35,791 bases of DNA from the NCBI GenBank assembly GCA_007134055.1, contig SLLM01000170.1, positions 1 to 35,791 on the forward strand, given 5' to 3'. The stretch is from Ectothiorhodospiraceae bacterium (GTDB lineage Bacteria; Pseudomonadota; Gammaproteobacteria; Nitrococcales; Aquisalimonadaceae). Below are positions 9,663 to 18,176 of the stretch, piece after piece. Below the pieces are notes generated by a model. That model saw nothing but the letters and a program-made list of their open reading frames with translations, made no database searches and was not told the origin of the DNA. Position 1 is the first letter of the stretch; the number at the start of each line of letters is the position of its first letter. The position numbers and the translations under genes were made by a program.

Positions 9663-9768
9663 TCGCCCGTTCCACGTGTCCGGGGTTGCGGTCCGACGCC
9701 GTACCCCGGCGCGCGTGCGGGATTCGAACGCTGCCGCGATCGCCGCAATCTGCATTGAGTGATCCGCG

Positions 9769-10821
9769 ATGACCAATCTCGCCATGGTCGCCTGGGGTGG
9801 CCTTGCCATCGGTATCCTGTTCGGGGCGGTTGGCCAGCGGACCGGGTTCTGCATGCTGAGCGGCCTGCGGGGAGCCTGGGTCCAGGGCGATGGCCGCATG
9901 CTGCGCTCCTTCGTCCTGGCCCTCGCCGTGGCGATGCTCGCCTCCAATACGCTGCAGGCGCTGGGATACGTGGATCTGCGGGACTCCATCTATGTCCAGC
10001 GCACGTTCTCGCCACTGCTCTACCTGGCCGGTGGTGCACTGTTCGGATTCGGCATGGTGCTTTCCAACGGGTGCGGCGCCCGGTCCCTGGTGCTGCTCGG
10101 CAGCGGCAACCTGCGCTCCCTGCTGGTGTTGCTGTGCCTCGGCCTGGCCGGACACATGACGCTTACCGGGCTGCTGGCGCAGTCGCGCCTGACGCTGGCC
10201 GACACGACTTCAGTCACGCTGCCGCTGCCGCAAGCCTCGCTGGTGGGAGTTGCCGAGGCCCTGGGGCTGGCCGGCGCCGCCGCCCTCTGGCTACCGGTGG
10301 CGGGCATCGTCGCAGGGCTGCTCCTGTTCTGCCTGGCGGACGCCGGCTTTCGGCGCTCTCCGCGACACCTGGCCGGCGGCCTGTTGATCGGCGCGCTGGT
10401 TGCCGCCGGGTGGTACGTTACCGGGCATCTGGGCTACGACGACTTCGACCCGGTGGACCTGGCGTCCCTGACATTCATTGCCCCGATCGGCGACACCATG
10501 CAGTACATCATGCTCGCCACCGGGCTGACGCTGCGCTTCGGCGTCACGGTGGTGGCAGGTGTCGTCGCCGGATCACTGCTCGTTGCACTGATCACCAGGA
10601 GCTTCCAGGTGCAGGGTTTCTCGTCTCCGGCCGGCATGCTCCGGTACATCGCCGGGGGTATCCTGATGGGAATCGGAGGGGCCCTGGCGCTGGGTTGTTC
10701 GATCGGTCAGGGGCTGACCGGCATGTCCACCCTGGCGGTGCCCTCGCTGGTGGCCCTGGCCGGGATACTGCTCGGGGCGTGGTTGGGGCTGAAGGGGCGG
10801 TTGCGACTGCCGCCACCCTAA
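9769..10821 (+). CDS. YeeE/YedE (TsuA-type) sulfur-compound transporter
   Basis: Multi-TM; conserved Cys motifs QRTGFCMLSGL, SNGCGARSLVLLGSGNLR, ALGCSIGQGLTGMSTL. Confidence 0.88.
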   Translation: MTNLAMVAWGGLAIGILFGAVGQRTGFCMLSGLRGAWVQGDGRMLRSFVLALAVAMLASNTLQALGYVDLRDSIYVQRTFSPLLYLAGGALFGFGMVLSNGCGARSLVLLGSGNLRSLLVLLCLGLAGHMTLTGLLAQSRLTLADTTSVTLPLPQASLVGVAEALGLAGAAALWLPVAGIVAGLLLFCLADAGFRRSPRHLAGGLLIGALVAAGWYVTGHLGYDDFDPVDLASLTFIAPIGDTMQYIMLATGLTLRFGVTVVAGVVAGSLLVALITRSFQVQGFSSPAGMLRYIAGGILMGIGGALALGCSIGQGLTGMSTLAVPSLVALAGILLGAWLGLKGRLRLPPP

Positions 10822-10908
10822 TCGGTGACCGTGGTCTGCAACGCCCGGCAGGCAGTGTTGTCTATGATGCGGAACGATGCTGCACATGGCCGACCGAGAG
10901 GAGTGAAC

Positions 10909-11739
10909 ATGTCACAGACCGAGATCAGCAGCGGCAGACTGACCCGTCGGCGGATGCTGCAGATGACGGCTGCCGGAACGCTGGCAGGAGCCGCGTTGCT
11001 CTGGAGTCCGTTCGCCTGGAGCCGCCCTGCGCCCTGGAGCCGCCACCCGGCGATCATGGACCTGCTGGACGGCGCCGAACCGCAGGATGCCGGAATCAAC
11101 CTCGAGCTTCCCAGCGTATCGGAGGACGGCAGCAGCATATCGCTCACCGTGAGCGTGGACAGTGCGATGGAGGATGATGACTACGTGGAGAGCATCCACC
11201 TGTTCGCACCGGACAATCCCAATCCGGAGATCGCGGTTTTCCGTCTCACACCACTGGCTGGCCGGGCCCGGATCAGTACCCGCATTCGCCTGAACGAGTC
11301 GCAGCGGGTGTACGCGCTGGCGAGGATGAACAGCGGCGAGTTCCGGATCACCCACCGGGAGGCCCGGGTGACGGTCAGTGGCTGCCTCGCCGACGACAGC
11401 ACGTACGAGACCAGCGACATCATGCAGACCCGGGTGCGGCTGCCCGGTTCGCTTCTCGCCGGGGAGGCTGCCGAGGTGCTGACAATGATCAATCATCCCA
11501 TGGAAACAGGCTTCCGCGAGGGGCCGGACGGTGACGTGCTGCCCCGCCACATCATCCATTCGTTCCTGGTGAAGCTGGACGGTGAACAGGTGCTGGAAGC
11601 CGATCTCCATCCCTCGATGTCCGCCAATCCGTACCTGCGTTTCCACCTGCGGCCAAGCCAGTCCGGAACCGTCACCATGACCTGGGAGGACGACGAGGGC
11701 CGTACCGCACGCGAGGAAGCCGAGATCAGCGTCGGGTGA
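10909..11739 (+). CDS. Fused SoxY-SoxZ thiosulfate-oxidation carrier-like protein, about 276 aa, Tat signal
   Basis: Tat motif TRRRMLQMTAAGTLAGAALLW; SoxY core IHLFAPDNPNPEIAVFRLTPLAGRARISTRIRLNESQRVYALARM...ARVTVSGC followed by SoxZ core TRVRLPGSLLAGEAAEVLTMINHPMETGFREGPDGDVLPRHIIHSFLVKLDGEQVLEADLHPSMSANPYLRFHL. Confidence 0.9.
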   Translation: MSQTEISSGRLTRRRMLQMTAAGTLAGAALLWSPFAWSRPAPWSRHPAIMDLLDGAEPQDAGINLELPSVSEDGSSISLTVSVDSAMEDDDYVESIHLFAPDNPNPEIAVFRLTPLAGRARISTRIRLNESQRVYALARMNSGEFRITHREARVTVSGCLADDSTYETSDIMQTRVRLPGSLLAGEAAEVLTMINHPMETGFREGPDGDVLPRHIIHSFLVKLDGEQVLEADLHPSMSANPYLRFHLRPSQSGTVTMTWEDDEGRTAREEAEISVG

Positions 11740-12194
11740 TGGGCTGGTTCCTGCTGCTGATCGTGGGCTTCGTGGCCACCATGCTGTTGTTGATACAGCG
11801 CGGCCGCCGGCGCGACGACCCTGACGGTCTGCGGGAGGATCTCCGCCGCCGGCTGCTGCTGGAGCATTCGATCCGCAGGCAGGCGAAGGCCACCAGCATG
11901 AGCCGGGATGACTACGTGGATACCGAAACAGCTCGCCTGGTGGCCGACGTGGAGCAGCGGATCGGGCGCCGTGCGCGCGCCGGCGGAGTGGTGACGGGCC
12001 TGGTGCTGCCCCCCGTACTGGCGCTGCTGGCGTTGCAACTGGGCAGCACCGATTCCATTGCCTGGGGGCTGGCGGTGCTGACGCCATTGGGCCTGGCGGC
12101 GGCATGGTGCGTGTATCGCCTGCTGCTGACGGACCCCGGTGTTCGGGCGGGCACGATGGAACGCCATGTACGGGCACGGCTCGGGCGTCGCTGA
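11739..12194 (+). CDS. Small membrane protein, unknown function, coupled to the SoxYZ fusion gene
   Basis: N-terminal TM (MGWFLLLIVGFVATMLLLIQ), charged central region, C-terminal TM pair; TGATG stop/start overlap with upstream gene (alternative GTG start 11736). Confidence 0.7.
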   Translation: MGWFLLLIVGFVATMLLLIQRGRRRDDPDGLREDLRRRLLLEHSIRRQAKATSMSRDDYVDTETARLVADVEQRIGRRARAGGVVTGLVLPPVLALLALQLGSTDSIAWGLAVLTPLGLAAAWCVYRLLLTDPGVRAGTMERHVRARLGRR

Positions 12195-12214
12195 CGACAG
12201 GCTGGCGGCGGGGT

Positions 12215-13540
12215 TCAACCGGAGGCGTGTGGGCGGATCCGCTGCGCCCATCGCTGGACGCGGGCGGCGATGGCCTCGGGGTCCATGGAGGTCAGGGTGC
12301 GTTCCCGTACCAGTCGTCTACCCTGTATCCACACGTCGGTGACCTGCGCTCCGGCGCTCGCATAGACGAGTTGCGTCAGCACGTTGTTGCAGGGCCGGGC
12401 GGCGATCGCTCCCAGGTCCACCGCGATGCAGTCCGCTGCCTTGTCTGCGACCAGGGAACCGGTCTCCCGCTCCAGTCCGAGGGCCCTGGCGCCGCCAAGA
12501 GTAGCCATGTGCAGCGCAGTCGCCGCCGGCACGGCCGTTGGGTCGCCGGCAACCCCCTTTCCAAGCAGCGCAGCGGTGCGCATTTCGCCGAAGAGGTCGA
12601 GGTTGTCGTTGGACGCCGCGCTGTCGGTGCCGAGGGCCACGTTCACCCCCGCCGCCTGCAAGCGTGCCACCGGGCAGAAGCCGCTGGCAAGCAGCAGGTT
12701 GGAGCGGGGACAGTGGACCACGTGTGCACCCGCCGCAGCCACGGCTTCCAGTTCCGCATCCTCCAGGTGCACCAGGTGCACGGCCAACAGCCGCGGGCCA
12801 AGCAGACCCAGCCGCTGTAGTCGTTGCAACGGGCGGACTCCATGACGGGAGCGAAAGGTCTCGATGCCCGCCACGGTCTCGTGCACATGCATGTGCAGGC
12901 GCAGGTTCCGCTCCCGGCTGACGATGCCCAGGGAGCGCATGGTGTTGCCGTTCAGTGCCAGCGGCATGTGGGCGGCGAGGCTTGTATGGACCAGGGGGTC
13001 GCCCTGCCAGCGATCGTGCAGTGAAAGTCCGCCTTCCAGGCAGTCTTCCGGCTCCAGGGCCCAGACCCGGTGCGGCGGCAGCACGCGGATTCCGACGACG
13101 CAGCGCATGCCGGCGGCACGGGCCACCTCGGCGGTGATCTCCGGATGGTAGTACATGTCATTGAAGCAGGTGATGCCATTGCAGAGCATTTCGGCTGCGG
13201 CCAGGCGGACGCCGTCGGCCACGAAGTCCCGGTCGAGGTGGCGGCGCTCCGCGGGCCAGATATGGTGCTTCAGCCATTGGTCCAGGGGGATGTCGTGGGC
13301 GAGTCCGCGGAGCAGGCTCATCGCCGCGTGGGTATGAGCGTTGATCATGCCGGGGAGCAGTGCATGGCGCGGAAGTTCGATCACCTCCGAGGCACGGTAG
13401 CGCGCCTCGGCGGCGTTCCGGGGCAGCACCTCGAGGATGCGTCCGGAGCGCAGCGCCAGGCTGTAGCCGGCCCGCACGACCCCGTGGGGTTCCCCCGGCA
13501 CCAGCCAGGCCGGGTGCAGGAGCGTGTCCGCCTGTTTCAA
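12215..13540 (-). CDS. TRZ/ATZ family amidohydrolase, MtaD-like (5-methylthioadenosine/S-adenosylhomocysteine deaminase)
   Basis: GMINAHTHAAMSLLRG, HIWPAERRHLDRDFVADG, TCFNDMYYHPE, VHCPRSNLLLASGFCPVARLQAAGVNVALGTDSAASNDNLDLFGEMRTAALL; likely TTG start at 13540, the track ORF extends to 14134 in antisense. Confidence 0.85.
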   Translation of the reverse strand: MKQADTLLHPAWLVPGEPHGVVRAGYSLALRSGRILEVLPRNAAEARYRASEVIELPRHALLPGMINAHTHAAMSLLRGLAHDIPLDQWLKHHIWPAERRHLDRDFVADGVRLAAAEMLCNGITCFNDMYYHPEITAEVARAAGMRCVVGIRVLPPHRVWALEPEDCLEGGLSLHDRWQGDPLVHTSLAAHMPLALNGNTMRSLGIVSRERNLRLHMHVHETVAGIETFRSRHGVRPLQRLQRLGLLGPRLLAVHLVHLEDAELEAVAAAGAHVVHCPRSNLLLASGFCPVARLQAAGVNVALGTDSAASNDNLDLFGEMRTAALLGKGVAGDPTAVPAATALHMATLGGARALGLERETGSLVADKAADCIAVDLGAIAARPCNNVLTQLVYASAGAQVTDVWIQGRRLVRERTLTSMDPEAIAARVQRWAQRIRPHASG

Positions 13541-13627
13541 TTTCCTTCCAGTGTTGCCTCTCCATCGGCGAGCATAGCGCCCATCCCGGGACTTGGGTAC
13601 GGTGGCGGGACGAGAGTACGCACCGCC

Positions 13628-14041
13628 ATGCTGAGAAGGGTGTTGTTCAACCATTCCCTGCCGGGACGCCTGGCGGCTCTGCTGGCGGAGGCAGGGCTGG
13701 TGTTCTGGCTGCTTGACCTCCTGTTGCCGGAGGGAGGGCTGCGCACCGCAATGTGGGTGGCGCTCGTATTCGGTTATGCATCCCTGGCGACCACCGGCAT
13801 CGAGCCCTGGACATGGACACGCCTCAAACCCTGGGTGCGGGTGTGCCTGCTGCGTCGCCGGGACCTGGTGATCGTGGCGGCCACGCAGGATACCGACGCG
13901 TTCAGGGCCTGGGTGGAGTCGCGGGAGGGGCGCCGGGTCGTGCTGCGCCCCGTGTGCGATCCGTTGCGGCAACTGCGGTTGCCGGTGGAACGGGTGACGG
14001 CAATCGGACAACCGGCGGGAGCGGACCATGACGAAGCCTGA
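13628..14041 (+). CDS. Small membrane-associated hypothetical protein
   Basis: Internal ATG of ORF 13070-14041; two predicted hydrophobic segments near N-terminus; overlaps start of the downstream aldolase-like gene. Confidence 0.55.
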   Translation: MLRRVLFNHSLPGRLAALLAEAGLVFWLLDLLLPEGGLRTAMWVALVFGYASLATTGIEPWTWTRLKPWVRVCLLRRRDLVIVAATQDTDAFRAWVESREGRRVVLRPVCDPLRQLRLPVERVTAIGQPAGADHDEA

Positions 14042-14633
14042 GGGGGTCGTACAGTACCGCTGCATCCTGCAGCGCCAGGTCCTGCGAACCGGCCCCGGGC
14101 TGCTCGCGGAGATCAATCGATGGCGGCGGGCCATGCGGGAGCGGGGCTGGCTGGGGCAGGATCCCCGGCGCTACGGCGGACTGGGCTTCGGCAACATCAG
14201 CCGGCGGACGGCCGACGGTTTCCTGGTGTCCGCAACGCAGACCGGACACCTGAAGACGCTCACGGCCGACAACCTGGTGCTGGTCACCGCGGCGCTTCCC
14301 GAGGAGAATCGCCTGTACGCCACGGGACAGGTGCAGCCGTCGTCGGAAGCCATGACCCATGCAGCCATCTACCGGGCGGTCGCTGTTGCCGGCGCCGTGA
14401 TTCACGTGCACGCACCGGAACTGTGGCGCGCTGCCGCCGGGCGCGACTGGCAGCGGACGGATCCGTCGATTCCCTATGGTACGCCGGAGATGGCGGCGGC
14501 GATTGCTGCCCTGGCGGAACGGGACCATCGTCTGATCGTGATGGGTGGTCACCGGGACGGAGTGCTCGCCTGGGGCGATAGCCTGGCAGCAGCCGCCGCC
14601 GTGCTCGACGAGGCGGCGCGGACGGTGTCCTGA
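14028..14633 (+). CDS. Class II aldolase/adducin-like protein (MtnB-related)
   Basis: GFGNISRR, VSATQTGHLKTLTADNLVLV, SSEAMTHAAIYRAVAVAGAVIHVHAPELW (His metal motif). Confidence 0.75.
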   Translation: MTKPEGVVQYRCILQRQVLRTGPGLLAEINRWRRAMRERGWLGQDPRRYGGLGFGNISRRTADGFLVSATQTGHLKTLTADNLVLVTAALPEENRLYATGQVQPSSEAMTHAAIYRAVAVAGAVIHVHAPELWRAAAGRDWQRTDPSIPYGTPEMAAAIAALAERDHRLIVMGGHRDGVLAWGDSLAAAAAVLDEAARTVS

Positions 14634-14634
14634 G

Positions 14635-14662
14635 CGGGCGCGTCGGGGACGCGGAGCGCCCG
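14635..14662. terminator. Stem-loop between convergent genes
   Basis: CGGGCGCGTCGGGGACGCGGAGCGCCCG in the 54-bp gap between stops at 14633 and 14688; alternative nested stem CGCGTC-GGG-GACGCG; no T tract. Confidence 0.3.
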
Positions 14663-14687
14663 GCATGCCGTCGAGCGGGCAGCCCGT

Positions 14688-17600
14688 TCAGCCGGCGCGG
14701 ATCCGGATCGGTATCACATTCCCATCCGCCGTCGCCGTTTCCGGCAGTTCCGTGTACCGCAACCGCCGCCACAGATGCTGGAACCGGCGTTCGGCCCCGC
14801 TCGCCGCCTCTTCCTTGACCGGGCCGAAACCGCGGATGGTCTGGGGCAGGGCGGCGATCTCGGTGGCGATTTCCAGGTTGTCCGCCCGCATCTCCGCGAA
14901 CAGTTCCGGCAACCGGGCCTCCCAGGTGTCACACCACTGCCGTTCCAGTCGGCGATCACGGCCCAGGCGGAAGGGGTCGAGCCGGCTGCCGCGCAGTGTC
15001 TTCCCCCGCGCCAGCAGGCGCAACAGCGGCAGAAGCCAGGGGCCGAAGCGATGCTTGCGCGGTCTGCCGGTTTCCGGGTCCGGCCGGCTGAGCAGTGGTG
15101 GAGCCAGGTGGAATTCCAGCCTTCCGCCCTTGAACCGTTGTCGCAGGGACGCCAGAAATGCCGGACTACTCAGCTGCCTGGCGACCTCATACTCGTCTTT
15201 CGGCGCCAGCAGCCGGCCATAGCTTTCCGCCACCGCCATGGTGAACGTGTCCTGTCCCGGAGCGAGTCGGCGCTCGACGGCACGGGCCCGCCTGACCAGG
15301 CGGATGTAGCGCCGGGCCAGGGTCCGGTCCTGATAGGCGATCAGGTGTTCGGCGTGGCGGCGGATGCGCCCTGCCAGGCTCTCCGGCCTCGCCGTCGGAG
15401 ACGGAACGCCGGACAGTCGTCGCGTCCGGTCGGCGTCATGGGCCGCGTGGCGCCCCCAGTGGAATGCCGCAAGGTTTGCCTCGACGGCGGTACCATTGAT
15501 GCGGATAGCCTCCTCCAGAGCCTGGCGGGTGATCGGCAGCAGTCCGTTCTGCCAAGCGAAACCAAGCAGAAACACGTTGGCCGTCGTGGCGTCACCGAGG
15601 AGTTCGGTGGTGAGGGCGGTTGCGTCGATCCCGTCACAGCGGCGCGTGGCAGCGGCCAGCCGCTGTCGCAGGGAGGCAACGGGCACCCCGGCGTTGCCGT
15701 CACGGGTGAAGTCGCCGGTCACCGTCTCGTGTTCGTTGACCACGGCGAAGGTGCGTTCCGGATCCAGTGCCTGCAGAGCCTCCGTTCCCGTTGCCACGAC
15801 CAGGTCGGCGGCGAGCAGGAGATCCGTGGCGCCGGTACCGATCCGCGGGGCCTGGAGATGGCCAGCGTGGCGGGCGATCTGCACGTGACTGGTCACGGCG
15901 CCGTATTTCTGGGCCAGGCCGGCCTGGTCCAGGGTGCGTACATGCAGGTTGTCCAGGTGCGCCGCCATCCCCAGCAAGGCCGAGACGGTGACCACGCCGG
16001 TGCCGCCAACGCCGGGGATGAGTATCCGCCAGGGACCGTCCGCACTCGGCAGCCCGGGTTCGGGAGGCGGGTCGAGGGCAGCAGGATCATGCTGCACCGG
16101 CGGGCGCATGGTGGCGTTACGCAGGGTCACGAAACTGGGACAGAATCCGTCGAGGCAGGAATAGTCGCTGTTGCAGCTGGTCTGATCCACCTGTCGCTTG
16201 CGTCCGAATGGGGTGTCCCGGGGGACGATGGAAAGGCAGCCGGATTGTCTGCCGCAGTCGCCGCAGCCCTCGCATACCGCCTCGTTGATCACGACCCGCC
16301 GTTCCGCGACAGGTGCCAGACCACGTTTGCGGCGACGGCGTTTCTCGGTCGCGCAGCTCTGGGCATAGATCAGTACCGTGACCCCGGGTGTCTCCCGTAG
16401 CCGGCGCTGGACCGAATCCAGCCGGCTGCGATCCTCCGGTGTCAAGGATCCCGGCAGGTCCACACCGCGGAAGCGTTCCGGCTGATCGCTGACCAGGGCG
16501 ATATCCGCGACTCCCTCTGCCTGCAACTGCGCGACCAGCTGGGGGATTCCGGGGTTTCCTTCCAGCGGCTGGCCGCCAGTCATCGCCACCGCCTCGTTCC
16601 AGAGAAGCTTGAACGTCATGCTGACACCGGCGGCGACCGCGGCGCGGATGGCGAGGGTGCCGGAGTGATAATAGGTGCCGTCGCCCATGTTCTGGAACAC
16701 ATGGGTCTCGTCTGTGAACGGCGCCTGGCCGAGCCAGGTGGCCCCTTCCGCCCCCATGTGGGTGAAGGTGCTGGTGTCGGGGTGGATCCACAGGGCCATG
16801 TAGTGACAGCCGATCCCTGCCATGGCGCGACTGCCCTGCGGCAACCGCGTGGAACGGCTGTGGGGGCAGCCGGAGCAGAAATGTGGCAGGCGTTCGTGGC
16901 CGCCGCCGCCGGCGGCGTCCCGCTCCCGTCCGTCCACGAGCCTCAGCCGCGCGTTGATCGCGTCGTCACTGTAGTAGGGGTGCAGCCAGCGGGCGAGCAC
17001 ACGGGCAATGTCGGTCGGGGACAGCTCCATGGTTGCCGCCAGCTGCTGCCTGCCCTGTTCGTCCTCCTTGCCGGTCACGCGCGGACGCAGGTGGTCCGGG
17101 AGTGGATAGAGAATCTGGCGGAGCTGGTCCTCGATCAGGGGGCGTTTTTCTTCCACCACAAGGACCTGTTCCAGGCCGCGCCCGAACTCCAGAGCCGTCT
17201 CCTCCTCCAGCGGCCAGGCCAGGCCCACCTTGTAGATCCGGATGCCCACCATGCGCAGCTTGCGCTCGTCCAGGCCAAGGTCGGAGAAGGCCTGCATCAG
17301 GTCCAGCCAGGACTTGCCGGAGGCGACGATGCCGAGCCGGGCAGCAGCGCTGTCGTGGGTAATCCGGTCCAGTCCGTTGCAGCGGGCGAAGGCACGGGCC
17401 GCTGCCAGCTTGTGTTCCAGCAGGCGGGCCTCCTGTTCCGGCGGTGAGTCCGGCCAGCGCCGGTTGAGCCCGTCCGCAGGCAGCGGGAAACCGACCGGCA
17501 GCCGTATGTCGGGGCGTTCCATGTCCACTGCCACCGTTTCCGAGGCATCCATCTGTTCCGCCAGGGCCTTGATCCCGATCCAGCAGCCGCTGAAGCGCGA

Positions 17601-18176
17601 CATCGCCCAGCCATAGAGACCGAAATCGAGGAGCTCCCCCACGCCTGCCGGGTTCAATACCGGGATTCCTGCCGCCATGAAGGCGTACTCGCTCTGATGC
17701 GGGAGCGACGAGGACTTGCAGCCGTGGTCGTCGCCGGCCACCGCCAGCACGCCACCATGCCTGCTGGTTCCCGCCATGTTGGCGTGCTTGAGGGCGTCGC
17801 CGCTGCGATCCACGCCCGGTCCTTTGGCGTACCACAGGCCGAAGACGCCGTCCTGGCGTGCACCCGGGAACAGCCCGACCTGCTGGCTGCCCCACACGGC
17901 GGTCGCCGCCAGGTCTTCATTGATGCCGGGCTGAAAGGTGATCCGATGCCTCTGCAGCAGTGGCTCGGCCTGCCACAGCAGGCGGTCATACCCCCCCAGC
18001 GGGGACCCGCGGTAACCGGAGATGAAGCCCGCGGTATCGAGGCCGGCGGCCTGATCCCGGCAATACTGCATCAGCGGCAGCCGCACCAGTGCCTGCAGGC
18101 CGCTGATCAGGACGGTGCCCCGTTCGGCCGTGTACTTGTCGCTCAGCTGGACATGCCTGGCGGTTGCCGGAGCCAT
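14688..18176 (-). CDS. Fused indolepyruvate:ferredoxin oxidoreductase family protein (TPP-dependent 2-oxoacid oxidoreductase), about 1162 aa
   Basis: FISGYRGSPLGGYD, GINEDLAATAVWGSQQ, PHFCSGCPHSRSTRLPQGSRAMAGIGCHYMA, CEGCGDCGRQSGC FeS motif, IPGVGGTGVVTVSALLGMAAH gamma domain; start at MAPATARHVQLSDKYTAERG. Confidence 0.9.
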   Translation of the reverse strand: MAPATARHVQLSDKYTAERGTVLISGLQALVRLPLMQYCRDQAAGLDTAGFISGYRGSPLGGYDRLLWQAEPLLQRHRITFQPGINEDLAATAVWGSQQVGLFPGARQDGVFGLWYAKGPGVDRSGDALKHANMAGTSRHGGVLAVAGDDHGCKSSSLPHQSEYAFMAAGIPVLNPAGVGELLDFGLYGWAMSRFSGCWIGIKALAEQMDASETVAVDMERPDIRLPVGFPLPADGLNRRWPDSPPEQEARLLEHKLAAARAFARCNGLDRITHDSAAARLGIVASGKSWLDLMQAFSDLGLDERKLRMVGIRIYKVGLAWPLEEETALEFGRGLEQVLVVEEKRPLIEDQLRQILYPLPDHLRPRVTGKEDEQGRQQLAATMELSPTDIARVLARWLHPYYSDDAINARLRLVDGRERDAAGGGGHERLPHFCSGCPHSRSTRLPQGSRAMAGIGCHYMALWIHPDTSTFTHMGAEGATWLGQAPFTDETHVFQNMGDGTYYHSGTLAIRAAVAAGVSMTFKLLWNEAVAMTGGQPLEGNPGIPQLVAQLQAEGVADIALVSDQPERFRGVDLPGSLTPEDRSRLDSVQRRLRETPGVTVLIYAQSCATEKRRRRKRGLAPVAERRVVINEAVCEGCGDCGRQSGCLSIVPRDTPFGRKRQVDQTSCNSDYSCLDGFCPSFVTLRNATMRPPVQHDPAALDPPPEPGLPSADGPWRILIPGVGGTGVVTVSALLGMAAHLDNLHVRTLDQAGLAQKYGAVTSHVQIARHAGHLQAPRIGTGATDLLLAADLVVATGTEALQALDPERTFAVVNEHETVTGDFTRDGNAGVPVASLRQRLAAATRRCDGIDATALTTELLGDATTANVFLLGFAWQNGLLPITRQALEEAIRINGTAVEANLAAFHWGRHAAHDADRTRRLSGVPSPTARPESLAGRIRRHAEHLIAYQDRTLARRYIRLVRRARAVERRLAPGQDTFTMAVAESYGRLLAPKDEYEVARQLSSPAFLASLRQRFKGGRLEFHLAPPLLSRPDPETGRPRKHRFGPWLLPLLRLLARGKTLRGSRLDPFRLGRDRRLERQWCDTWEARLPELFAEMRADNLEIATEIAALPQTIRGFGPVKEEAASGAERRFQHLWRRLRYTELPETATADGNVIPIRIRAG

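Noticed and set aside
7970-10039. 689-aa minus-strand ORF antisense to fccAB
   Set aside because: Shadow ORF opposite FccA, FccB and YeeE-like reading frames
10909-11739. Frameshift or assembly fusion as explanation for SoxYZ
   Set aside because: The linker is a continuous in-frame non-repetitive segment with no homopolymer at the junction, so a natural fusion seems more likely, though not proven
13541-14134. N-terminal extension of the amidohydrolase ORF
   Set aside because: Extension lies antisense to two plus-strand genes and lacks conserved sequence; homology begins at KQADTLLHPAW (TTG 13540)
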